Position numbers and translations under genes: made by a program
Shown here: positions 45,550 through 52,982 of the stretch, piece after piece
How positions within the stretch are numbered: the stretch's first letter is position 1
How the letters are laid out: each line of letters begins with the position of its first letter
NCBI GenBank assembly: GCA_015075585.1
Contig: JABTUB010000001.1
Span: 1,412,501-1,476,500 of the forward strand
DNA length: 64,000 bases
Direction: 5' to 3'
Source: Chloracidobacterium sp.
GTDB lineage: Bacteria > Acidobacteriota > Blastocatellia > Pyrinomonadales > Pyrinomonadaceae
Notes under the pieces: model-generated
The model's database searches: none
What the model was told of the DNA's origin: nothing
What the model saw: only the letters and a program-made list of their open reading frames with translations

Positions 45550-45577
45550 CGCGGGAACGGCCTGGCCCGTTTCCGCG
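45550..45577 (+). other. Intercistronic hairpin between tonB and exbB
   Basis: An 11-bp stem (45550-45560 with 45567-45577, one G-T pair) has a 6-nt loop. There is no T tract after it, so it is more likely an mRNA stability or processing element than a terminator. Confidence 0.55.
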
Positions 45578-45645
45578 TCTAAGTCAGCAAAGGGCCGCAG
45601 CTGGCGCGTGCTAGATATTTTTTTGATTTCTTTGGAGGAAAAATC

Positions 45646-46395
45646 ATGACTTTTCTTGGTAGCCTGGTCGGAATGGACACCTCGGGCTTTCTACTTATGT
45701 TTGCCGAAGGTGGAGTTTCGTTCGGCATTTACGATATCGCAAAGAGCCTGACCATTCCCGGTTGGGGCGTTATCATCACGCTTCTTATCGAGTCGGTCTA
45801 TATGATCGCCGTCGGCATTGAGCGTTGGCTTACGTACAACAAGGCGAAGGCACAGTCCCGTCAGTACGCGCCGAAAGTTGCCCAGGCACTTAAGAACAGC
45901 AACATCGACGAAGCCATCAACATCAGCGACAAGCACAAGGATTCGCACCTTGCGATGGTCGTTTCGTCAGGTTTGAAAGAGTTTGCTGCCCATCAGGGCA
46001 ACGCAGAGATCTCGGCAGACGAGATGGAAGCGTCAAAGCGTGCGCTCGAACGAGCTATTGCTGTTAAGACCGCTGAGCTTAAACGCGGCCTCGCCGGCCT
46101 TGCGACGGTCGGTTCAACCGCTCCGTTCGTCGGCCTGTTTGGTACGGTCGTCGGTATCATCGGCGCTTTCCAAGCTCTGAAGGCCAATGAATCGGCCGGT
46201 ATCGGCGCGGTCGGCGGTGCTATCGCCGAGGCCCTTGTGGCTACTGCGTTCGGTATTCTCGTGGCGGTCCCTGCTGTTTGGCTGTTCAATTACTTCACGA
46301 GCAAGGTTACGAGCTTCAGTGTCGAGATGGAGAACTCGGCGTCAGAACTCGTCGATTACTTTATCAAGCAGCGCGGCAAGAGCCTCCGCGGTTAG
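45646..46395 (+). CDS. exbB: ExbB/TolQ/MotA family proton channel protein
   Basis: 249 residues. First transmembrane helix at about 33-53 (SLTIPGWGVIITLLIESVYMIAVG). A cytoplasmic loop is followed by the family signature region LAGLATVGSTAPFVGLFGTVVGIIGAF and a third helix (EALVATAFGILVAVPAVWLFNYF). Forms the pentameric proton channel driving TonB. A strong Shine-Dalgarno (GGAGG) precedes it. Assigned ExbB rather than TolQ because tonB is upstream and no tol genes are near. Confidence 0.92.
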   Translation: MTFLGSLVGMDTSGFLLMFAEGGVSFGIYDIAKSLTIPGWGVIITLLIESVYMIAVGIERWLTYNKAKAQSRQYAPKVAQALKNSNIDEAINISDKHKDSHLAMVVSSGLKEFAAHQGNAEISADEMEASKRALERAIAVKTAELKRGLAGLATVGSTAPFVGLFGTVVGIIGAFQALKANESAGIGAVGGAIAEALVATAFGILVAVPAVWLFNYFTSKVTSFSVEMENSASELVDYFIKQRGKSLRG

Positions 46396-46403
46396 TTCGA
46401 TGT

Positions 46404-46423
46404 CCGGGCCGATGGCGGCCCGG
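46404..46423 (+). other. Intercistronic hairpin between exbB and exbD
   Basis: The perfect 7-bp stem CCGGGCC/GGCCCGG (46404-46410 with 46417-46423) has loop GATGGC and no T tract. It sits just after the exbB stop and before the exbD Shine-Dalgarno. Confidence 0.55.
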
Positions 46424-46445
46424 AACGAGTTAGGAGAATATTGCT

Positions 46446-46892
46446 ATGGGAATGCAAGTTGGCGGAACCAATGAATTCAACTCGGAGATCAATGTAACTC
46501 CGATGGTGGATGTCATGCTGGTGCTCTTGATCATCTTCATGATCGTAACGCCGCTGCTGCAAGCAGGCGTGTCGGTAAATCTGCCGCGCGACATGGTCAG
46601 TCCTGATGAGGATGCGGATATCGCAAAAGACACTTCGGTGATCATTGCGATACCTGATAACAACAATTTCTACATCGGAAAGGACGTCTTTCCCCTTGAT
46701 CAGCTCGGCGAAGTGATAAAGAAGCGTATGGAAGGCAAAACGCCCGAAAAACGTATCGTTTATATCAAGAGCGGCATTGATGTCGAATATGGCCAGGTCG
46801 TTAAAGCGATCGATACCATCCGAAAGCAGGATATCGACAAGGTCGGCCTTGTAGCGGATAAGAAGAAAGGGGCGGACGCTCCTAAAGAATAA
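46446..46892 (+). CDS. exbD: ExbD/TolR family protein (first copy)
   Basis: 148 residues. A single N-terminal transmembrane helix contains the conserved acid (VTPMVDVMLVLLIIFMIVTPL; Asp is the proton-binding residue). The periplasmic domain has the ExbD strand pattern (SVIIAIPDNNNFYIGKDVF, KRIVYIKSGIDVEYGQVVKAIDTIRK). A Shine-Dalgarno (AGGAG) is present. Followed 46 nt later by a second exbD. Confidence 0.93.
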   Translation: MGMQVGGTNEFNSEINVTPMVDVMLVLLIIFMIVTPLLQAGVSVNLPRDMVSPDEDADIAKDTSVIIAIPDNNNFYIGKDVFPLDQLGEVIKKRMEGKTPEKRIVYIKSGIDVEYGQVVKAIDTIRKQDIDKVGLVADKKKGADAPKE

Positions 46893-46938
46893 GTAGCCTC
46901 GCTTAACGGGCCTTTATGGCCGGGAGGTATTTAAGAAT

Positions 46939-47412
46939 ATGGGAATGTCAACAGGCAGCTCCGACGGGGCGGTCCCTTCGATCAACGTAACGCCGCTGAT
47001 CGACGTATTGCTCGTACTTCTGATCATCTTTATGGTCATCACGCCGATGAAGCCGAGCCGTTTTGAGGCGAAGGTTCCGGCGGAGCCGAAGAATGACCCG
47101 ACAGTAGCCGTTAAGCCTAACCCGCTGACCTTGGTCGTGGGCATCAATAGCTCGGACGGCAGTGTTACGCTCAACAACGAGCCGTTCGGTTCGGTTGGCG
47201 ATACGGAAAAGCTGACAAACCGACTGCGTGAGATCTTCAAACAGCGCGAAGAGAACGGCGTGCTGCGTGAAGGAACCAACGAGGTCGAAAAGACGCTGTT
47301 CCTTAAGGCGCCGAAGACCATTCGTTACGGCGACGTTGTCAAGGTCATTGATGCGGTTAAAATGGCCGGTGCCTCGCCGATCGGGCTGCAGATCGACGAT
47401 CTGGCGAACTAA
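46939..47412 (+). CDS. exbD: ExbD/TolR family protein (second copy)
   Basis: 157 residues. Same architecture as the first copy: NVTPLIDVLLVLLIIFMVITP with the conserved Asp, then a periplasmic domain. It differs from copy one mainly in the linker (RFEAKVPAEPKNDPTVAVKPNP) and a longer insertion with LREIFKQREENGVLREGTNE. Tandem unequal ExbDs are common in TonB clusters outside Proteobacteria and may form a heterodimer in the ExbB pore. Confidence 0.93.
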   Translation: MGMSTGSSDGAVPSINVTPLIDVLLVLLIIFMVITPMKPSRFEAKVPAEPKNDPTVAVKPNPLTLVVGINSSDGSVTLNNEPFGSVGDTEKLTNRLREIFKQREENGVLREGTNEVEKTLFLKAPKTIRYGDVVKVIDAVKMAGASPIGLQIDDLAN

Positions 47413-47490
47413 TTTGTGCCTGTAATTATCGCCGGCCCTCATGATTGTTTGCGGGCTACGCGGTATGCGGGTCGTTAAATGGAGTTAATA

Positions 47491-48546
47491 ATGAGATTGT
47501 CTCGTTTTTGGCTGTTGGCGCTGGTCGCCGGAGCCGTCTTGCTGGGAACGAACTGTTCTTACTACAACAAGGTCATGGCACGAAAGAACCTCGTGGATGG
47601 CTCAAAGGCGTATAAGGACCGTAAGTTCGCTGATGCGGAAAGATTATTCCGCTATGCTGCATCGCTCGACCCCAACGGGACGACGATGGAAGGCCGTACT
47701 GCACAACTATCACTCGCTCGAACGCTGCATTCGATGTACATCGGCGACCGAAGTAAGAAGGAATACGCGCAACAGGCTCTTGACGAGTATAAGAAGAGCC
47801 TTCCGCAGATGGCGAAGGACCTTACTGACGTTACAGCAAAGTACGAGCAGAATAAGAACAGCGCCGAACTTCAACGACAGTATTTTGCCGATCTTTCTGC
47901 GGTTAACAGCACGACCGGTGCGATAGCGAATCTTCTCGATACCTTGGATCAGAAGGACGAGGCCCGCCAATGGCAGCTCCAGGTCGCTGACGATGCTTCG
48001 ATGCCGATAACCGCGAGGGCTCGTGCATTGAGTTCGTTGGCGTCAAAGGCGAACAGTTGTGCCAATGATATCTCAGACACTGAGGCTACGAAGAAAACAG
48101 TAAAGAAGGACGGCAAAGACGTGTTCCAGTTCGTAAAGCCTGCTAATGCAGATGACTTTACAAAACTGAAGCAGTGTGTTGAAGAAGGGCAGAAGTATGT
48201 CGATCAGGCACTCGCTCTTGAGCCTCCCGAGGTCAAGAATGCGGCCTCGCTCGATCTAAAGAGCCTCAACGACATACAGCTGGCCATCGACAGCGAGATA
48301 TTCAAGGTGTTCGAGTCGGTGCGTTCATACAAGGCGGCTTTGACGAATCAGGCAATGCGTATCGCAGAGATGGACGGCAATACCGCCGAGCGTGATCGCC
48401 TGAAGGATGCCTCGGATGCCGCAAAGAATGCGTTCTCATCACTCAGCGATGTCGTCAAATCGATAACCGCTGAGCAGGATGCCCGAGCCGCTGCAAAGGA
48501 AGAGGCCGAGAAGGGAGCAGCAGCGAACGCTAACGCTAATAAGTAG
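47491..48546 (+). CDS. Membrane-anchored or exported TPR-like protein in the TonB cluster
   Basis: 351 residues from the ATG at 47491, chosen over 47479 because GGAG lies 6 nt before it. A hydrophobic signal (about 4-22) ends near a cysteine (GTNCSYYN), but the residues before it are not a standard lipobox. A TPR-like repeat follows (GSKAYKDRKFADAERLFRYAASLDPNG), then a long helical region and an Ala/Asn-rich C-terminus. Probably a periplasmic accessory of the TonB system, inferred from position. A perfect 13-bp-stem terminator ends the cluster. Confidence 0.72.
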   Translation: MRLSRFWLLALVAGAVLLGTNCSYYNKVMARKNLVDGSKAYKDRKFADAERLFRYAASLDPNGTTMEGRTAQLSLARTLHSMYIGDRSKKEYAQQALDEYKKSLPQMAKDLTDVTAKYEQNKNSAELQRQYFADLSAVNSTTGAIANLLDTLDQKDEARQWQLQVADDASMPITARARALSSLASKANSCANDISDTEATKKTVKKDGKDVFQFVKPANADDFTKLKQCVEEGQKYVDQALALEPPEVKNAASLDLKSLNDIQLAIDSEIFKVFESVRSYKAALTNQAMRIAEMDGNTAERDRLKDASDAAKNAFSSLSDVVKSITAEQDARAAAKEEAEKGAAANANANK

Positions 48547-48567
48547 TCCGATCTTTCTTTCCAAGAC

Positions 48568-48609
48568 GGCGATGCTCATTTACTATTGAATGAGCATCGC
48601 CTTGTTTTG
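48568..48609 (+). terminator. Intrinsic terminator ending the tonB-exb cluster
   Basis: A perfect 13-bp stem (48568-48580 with 48589-48601) has an 8-nt loop and is followed by TTGTTTTG. Confidence 0.9.
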
Positions 48610-48632
48610 TCTCTGCCCTTTAGGCGACCGTT

Positions 48633-50837
48633 ATGATTCGCATTGAGGACGTCATAGAAAAAGTGCTTGTCAACCGCCCCGCGGCGAATGTTGACCTTAT
48701 ACGCAGGGCGTATATGTTCTCAGCACTGCATCATCGCGGCCAAACGCGGGCGTCCGGCGAGCCGTATCTCGTCCATCCGATAGCAGTTGCGGATATCTTG
48801 GCCGATCAGCGCCTCGATGAGGTGAGCGTTGCGACGGGGCTTCTTCACGATGTGGTCGAGGATACGCTCGTCGATCTCGACACGATCAAGCAGTATTTCG
48901 GTGACGAGATCACCAATCTGGTTGACGGCCTTACCAAGATCGCCCATATTAGCAGCCTTTCAAAAGAAAAACAGCAAGCCGAGAATGTCCGCAAAATGGT
49001 GCTTGCCATGATAACGGACGTGCGCGTCGTGCTGATCAAGCTTGCCGATCGGCTTCATAATATGCGTACAATGCAGTTCCTGCGGCCCGAGAAGCGAGCG
49101 CGCATCTCTCAGGAAACATTGGACATATACGCTCCGATCGCCCATCGGCTCGGCATGGGTAAGCTTCGCAGCGAGCTAGAGGACCTCTCATTCCAAAATA
49201 TCTACCCCGAAGAGTACAAGCGGCTGGCAAACGAGGTTGACGTAAGGCGGCCGGAGTTGGAAGCCACGCTTGAACGCATAAAGTCAACCATTGCCGAAAA
49301 GCTGACCGAGAATGAGATACCGTATGTCGCGATCGAGGGCCGCGTCAAACGCCTCTACTCGCTTTGGAAAAAACTCAAGAAGCAAAAGATCGTGATCGAG
49401 CAGGTATATGATCTTCTGGCTGCACGGATAATAACGCCGAACGATCGAAAATACTGCTATCTCGCACTCAGCGTGATCCACGATGTGTGGTCGCCCGTGC
49501 CGGATCGGTTCAAAGATTGGATCGGGAATCCGCGGGATAACCTTTACCAATCGCTGCACACTTCAGTGATCGACAAGACGGGCCAGGCGTTCGAGGTGCA
49601 GATCCGCACCGAGGAAATGCACCACGTTGCCGAGGAAGGCGTTGCCGCGCATTGGAAATATAAGGAGAAGAAACTCGGTGCTCATCAGGAGGACGATACA
49701 CTTGATGAACTGCGGAAAACGGTCGAAAAGCTCCTGCTGCCGCTGGTTGACGGCAACGATCCTATCGATGACTCCGAGGATTTTGTCGAAGCGTTAAAAC
49801 TCGATCTCTTTCCGAAGGATGTTTATGCATTCACGCCAATGGGCAAGGTCATCGCATTGCCGCGGGGTTCGACGCCGATCGACTTTGCTTATGCCATTCA
49901 TTCTGTTGTTGGCGATACATGCACCGGTGCAAAGGTGAACGGCCGCATTGTCCCGCTGCGGCACGAGATTCAGAACGGCGAGGTCATCGAGATACTGACG
50001 ACGCAGAATTCGAAGCCGTCGAGGGATTGGCTGAGCTTTGTTGCGACGAGCAAGGCCCGCAACAGGATACGGCACTGGATCTCGCTTCAGCAGCGTGAAG
50101 AATCGATCGAGATCGGGCGAAAGCTGCTTGAGCGCGAGGCCGACCGTTTCCGGGTAACACCGAAGAAACTGCTGAACAATGAGCAGGAGATGAAGCGTAT
50201 CGCCAATGACTACGGCCTCAGCCGCAGTGAGGACCTGCTCGCATCGGTCGGCTACGGCAAGACCCTTCCGCGAAATGTTCTCGCAAAATTTCTCGGTGAT
50301 AAGTTCGATGAGCATGACCCTGAGAAGAAAAAGCAGACAAAGCTCACAACCGGCATCAAGGCTGTCGGCCGCCTGATAGGGTTGGGAGAAGATGCGATCG
50401 TGGTCAAGGGTGTGGATAATCTGCTCACGACGCGCGCCCGCTGCTGCAATCCGCTCCGCGGCGAGGATATCATCGGCTATATTTCCCTCGGCAAGGGAAT
50501 CGTCGTGCATAACCGACGCTGTAAGAATGTCACACAGTTAATGGCCAATCGCGACCGGATCGTTGAGGTCGAATGGGCAAAGGGCGGCGCGGATCAAATT
50601 CAATCAGTGCATATTCTCGTAACGACCGAGAACCGCACAGGTATGCTTGCCGGTATCACAAATGCCATCGCCGAGATCAAAACAGGGATCCGCGACGCTC
50701 GTGCAAGCGTTTCAAAGGAAGATGTAGGCACGATCGAGGTAACCGTCGAGGTCTTTGATAAAAAGCATCTCGATAAGGTTCTCAGGGCCATCTCGAACGT
50801 GCCCGGCGTTATCGCTGTCGAGCGCCATAACTCTTAG
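48633..50837 (+). CDS. rel: Bifunctional (p)ppGpp synthetase/hydrolase (RelA/SpoT family)
   Basis: Makes and degrades the stringent-response alarmone. 734 residues. N-terminal hydrolase HD domain with intact metal motifs (HHRGQTRASGEPYLVHP, LLHDVVEDT). Synthetase domain (about 215-360) with GRVKRLYSLWKK and RFKDWIGNPRDNLYQSLHT. TGS domain (about 397-455) and a C-terminal ACT domain (about 660-734) with a zinc-finger-type CC motif in RARCCNPLRGEDIIGYI. The intact HD makes this bifunctional Rel, not RelA. No other RSH gene is in the window. Confidence 0.96.
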   Translation: MIRIEDVIEKVLVNRPAANVDLIRRAYMFSALHHRGQTRASGEPYLVHPIAVADILADQRLDEVSVATGLLHDVVEDTLVDLDTIKQYFGDEITNLVDGLTKIAHISSLSKEKQQAENVRKMVLAMITDVRVVLIKLADRLHNMRTMQFLRPEKRARISQETLDIYAPIAHRLGMGKLRSELEDLSFQNIYPEEYKRLANEVDVRRPELEATLERIKSTIAEKLTENEIPYVAIEGRVKRLYSLWKKLKKQKIVIEQVYDLLAARIITPNDRKYCYLALSVIHDVWSPVPDRFKDWIGNPRDNLYQSLHTSVIDKTGQAFEVQIRTEEMHHVAEEGVAAHWKYKEKKLGAHQEDDTLDELRKTVEKLLLPLVDGNDPIDDSEDFVEALKLDLFPKDVYAFTPMGKVIALPRGSTPIDFAYAIHSVVGDTCTGAKVNGRIVPLRHEIQNGEVIEILTTQNSKPSRDWLSFVATSKARNRIRHWISLQQREESIEIGRKLLEREADRFRVTPKKLLNNEQEMKRIANDYGLSRSEDLLASVGYGKTLPRNVLAKFLGDKFDEHDPEKKKQTKLTTGIKAVGRLIGLGEDAIVVKGVDNLLTTRARCCNPLRGEDIIGYISLGKGIVVHNRRCKNVTQLMANRDRIVEVEWAKGGADQIQSVHILVTTENRTGMLAGITNAIAEIKTGIRDARASVSKEDVGTIEVTVEVFDKKHLDKVLRAISNVPGVIAVERHNS

Positions 50838-50881
50838 CTCTGTGCCTGTCGCCGGTCTTACTTTCTTTTTCCCATTTTATT

Positions 50882-50890
50882 TGTTACAAT
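50882..50890 (+). promoter_or_regulatory. Extended -10 promoter of ridA
   Basis: TG-T-TACAAT (TG at 50882-50883, hexamer 50885-50890). Unlike the leaderless-type promoters in this window it is followed by a ~35-nt leader with a G-rich Shine-Dalgarno before the ATG at 50931. Confidence 0.45.
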
Positions 50891-50930
50891 TCGCCTTTTG
50901 CTTGAGACCTCGGGGAAGGGGTGTATTGCT

Positions 50931-51311
50931 ATGAACGAGATCATTTCAACTGAAAAGGCGCCGGGAGCGATCGGCCCGTATTCGCAGGCGGTCAAGGCAG
51001 GGAATACCGTGTTTTGCTCCGGCCAGATCCCTATTGACACCGCCACGGGCGAATTTGTCGCGGGCGGGGTCGCCGAACAGACCGAGCAGGTCTTAAAGAA
51101 TCTTTCGGAAGTACTGACAGCAGCCGGTGCGAGCGTGAACAGCGTGGTTAAGACAACAGTATTTTTGGCGGATATGAATGATTTTGCCGCGATGAATGAG
51201 GTGTACGCAAGATTCTTCAACGAGAACAAGCCCGCACGGGCAACCGTTCAGGCGGCACGTCTGCCGCGCGATGCTCGGGTCGAGATCGACTGCATCGCGA
51301 TCGCAGCGTGA
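50931..51311 (+). CDS. ridA: RidA family reactive enamine/imine deaminase
   Basis: Hydrolyses reactive 2-aminoacrylate and related enamines made by PLP enzymes. 126 residues from the ATG at 50931, which has a strong G-rich Shine-Dalgarno. An in-frame start at 50898 lies upstream of it. Motifs: [38 protein letters not shown], and the C-terminal signature [13 protein letters not shown] containing the conserved Arg and Glu of the active site. A standard-length trimeric YjgF-type protein. Confidence 0.94.
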   Translation: MNEIISTEKAPGAIGPYSQAVKAGNTVFCSGQIPIDTATGEFVAGGVAEQTEQVLKNLSEVLTAAGASVNSVVKTTVFLADMNDFAAMNEVYARFFNENKPARATVQAARLPRDARVEIDCIAIAA

Positions 51312-51313
51312 GC

Positions 51314-51347
51314 GGAAAAAAGGAACGCCCGGAACGAGCCGGGCGTT
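51314..51347 (-). terminator. Intrinsic terminator of rpmB
   Basis: A perfect 9-bp stem, AACGCCCGG/CCGGGCGTT (51324-51332 with 51339-51347), has loop AACGAG. On the minus strand a T tract (complement of 51316-51321) follows it. The plus strand lacks a T tract, so it serves rpmB more than ridA. Confidence 0.85.
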
Positions 51348-51378
51348 GAAGAAACAGTGATATTTGTCAATGTGACCG

Positions 51379-51573
51379 TTACGCAGCCTTTGTGATCTTG
51401 CCGGATTTGATACAGCGCGTGCAAACCTTGGCCCGCACGTTACCGCCGGCAGATGCTTGGATGCGAACCGATTGAAGGTTAGGGTTGAAACGTCGACGCG
51501 TTTTGTTATTAGCGTGTGATACGTTGTTTCCGAATTGCGGGCCTTTCCCGCAGATGTCGCAGCGTTTTGCCAT
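51379..51573 (-). CDS. rpmB: 50S ribosomal protein L28
   Basis: 64 residues from the ATG at 51573, which follows a perfect Shine-Dalgarno (AGGAGGT); an in-frame codon three residues earlier is less likely. It begins [29 protein letters not shown], typical L28. Two CxxC pairs (CDIC and CTRC) make this the zinc-binding form. Has its own promoter, a structured leader and a terminator. Confidence 0.97.
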   Translation of the reverse strand: MAKRCDICGKGPQFGNNVSHANNKTRRRFNPNLQSVRIQASAGGNVRAKVCTRCIKSGKITKAA

Positions 51574-51602
51574 AATAACCACCTCCTATTACGAGGTATC
51601 AA

Positions 51603-51620
51603 GAGTTTTCGTTAAAACTC
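51603..51620 (-). other. Hairpin in the rpmB mRNA leader
   Basis: The perfect stem GAGTTTT/AAAACTC with loop AACG (GNRA-like length) lies in the transcribed leader of about 50 nt, between promoter and Shine-Dalgarno. It is a candidate regulatory element. Confidence 0.45.
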
Positions 51621-51630
51621 AAAAACAGCA

Positions 51631-51660
51631 TTTATAACAAACATAAACGGGACTAGTCAA
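51631..51660 (-). promoter_or_regulatory. Promoter of rpmB
   Basis: TTGACT (51660-51655), an 18-bp spacer and TATAAA (51636-51631) on the minus strand. This is the closest match to a housekeeping consensus promoter in the window, fitting a ribosomal protein gene. Confidence 0.65.
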
Positions 51661-51696
51661 GTTATGATAAGACGTCAGAAAGGAGACAATGCAATT

Positions 51697-52914
51697 GTGC
51701 TGAAAAAAGTGAGGACCGGAGCGGCGCTTTCCGGTGCATTATTGACCGCTGTTTTTATAGCGGCGTGCGGCGGAAGCGGCCCTGTGAGTAATGGGTCGAA
51801 TGAAACAGCGGCCACTGTGAACGGCAAGGCGATCAAAATGGAGGATGTTGACCGCGCGGTCAAGATCCAGGCTCAGGGCCAAGAATCGCGCTTCTCGCCG
51901 CTGGAGCTCGCGAGTGCGCGGCTGCAGGTCCTCGACGGCCTGATCCAACAGGAAGTTATGTTCCAAAGGGCCGAAAAGGAAGGGACGGTTCCGACGGAAG
52001 AAGAAATAACTGCCGAAATTAACAAGCAAAAGACGCAGAGCGGTAAATCTGCCGACCAGATCGAGAAGGAAATGAAGGACCAGGGCGTTACTGATGCTAT
52101 CCTTCGCGACCAGATCAAGAAGGGGCTTGCCACGCAGAAGCTCGTTGAAAAGATCACAGGAAAGATCGAAGCACCCAAAGACAGCGAGATCCAGGCGTTC
52201 TACGATGGTAATAAAGAGGCTTTTGTAAAACGCAAAGGCGTGAAGCTTGCCGCGATCATTGTCGATCCGGGCAACAGCGGCGAAGGCGATACGACCATTG
52301 ATGAAGTGTCTGCCGTCGCAAAGGCGAATGAGATCGTTGGGAAGTTAAAGGCCGGGCAGCAGTTCGCGGATCTGGCGCGTGAATTCAGCGAGGATCAGAG
52401 CAAGTTCCAAGGCGGCGATCTCGGCTACATATCCGAAGACGATCTCAAGCAGGAGTTCTCTGATGCGACGGCGGCCTATCTTATGAATCCGCAGTTTCAG
52501 GTCGGCGGGATCGTTACGGCACGCGCGCAGGGGAAGTTGTTCATTCTCAAACTGCAGGATCGCAGCGATAAGGATGAGGCGTTGACGCTTGAAAGCCCCG
52601 GCGTTCGCGAGCAGGTTCAGAAGTCTCTCGTTGACACGCGCAAGCAGCTTCTCACTGCCGCGTACCAAACGATAGCTCTCAACGAAGCGAAGATCGAAAA
52701 TTACCTTGCAAAAAAGGTGGTAGAGAATCCGAATGAGCTTAGCGGAGCGCGTCCGGCGAGTCCGGCGAACACGGCTCCGGCGGCCAATTCGACTCCTGCC
52801 GGTAATACGAACAGCAACACTGCCGGCGAGAGCCCGAAGGCGAACGCCAATGCTCCGGCAAAGGATACGAAGCCGGCTGAGAAGGCACCTGCGGCTCCTG
52901 CGGCGAAAAAGTAG
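51697..52914 (+). CDS. Lipoprotein peptidyl-prolyl isomerase, parvulin type (SurA/PrsA-like)
   Basis: 405 residues from the GTG at 51697, which follows AAGGAG at good spacing; an ATG at 51664 is in frame but has no Shine-Dalgarno. Lipoprotein signal peptide with lipobox IAAC. SurA-N-like chaperone domain (about 35-165), then a PpiC/rotamase domain (about 180-290) with the motif FADLAREFSEDQSKFQGGDLGYI. Pro/Ala/Asn-rich C-terminal tail. Folds exported proteins in the periplasm. A terminator follows. Confidence 0.88.
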   Translation: MLKKVRTGAALSGALLTAVFIAACGGSGPVSNGSNETAATVNGKAIKMEDVDRAVKIQAQGQESRFSPLELASARLQVLDGLIQQEVMFQRAEKEGTVPTEEEITAEINKQKTQSGKSADQIEKEMKDQGVTDAILRDQIKKGLATQKLVEKITGKIEAPKDSEIQAFYDGNKEAFVKRKGVKLAAIIVDPGNSGEGDTTIDEVSAVAKANEIVGKLKAGQQFADLAREFSEDQSKFQGGDLGYISEDDLKQEFSDATAAYLMNPQFQVGGIVTARAQGKLFILKLQDRSDKDEALTLESPGVREQVQKSLVDTRKQLLTAAYQTIALNEAKIENYLAKKVVENPNELSGARPASPANTAPAANSTPAGNTNSNTAGESPKANANAPAKDTKPAEKAPAAPAAKK

Positions 52915-52938
52915 GCCGGATCGGCGGTCGATAAATTT

Positions 52939-52973
52939 GGTGAGGGACGAGTTCGGCTCGCCTTCACCTTTTT
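52939..52973 (+). terminator. Intrinsic terminator of the parvulin lipoprotein gene
   Basis: A stem of about 12 bp with one bulge (52939-52951 with 52957-52968) is followed by TTTTT. The ABC-F start codon lies 10 nt downstream. Confidence 0.78.
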
Positions 52974-52982
52974 AGTTTCAAA

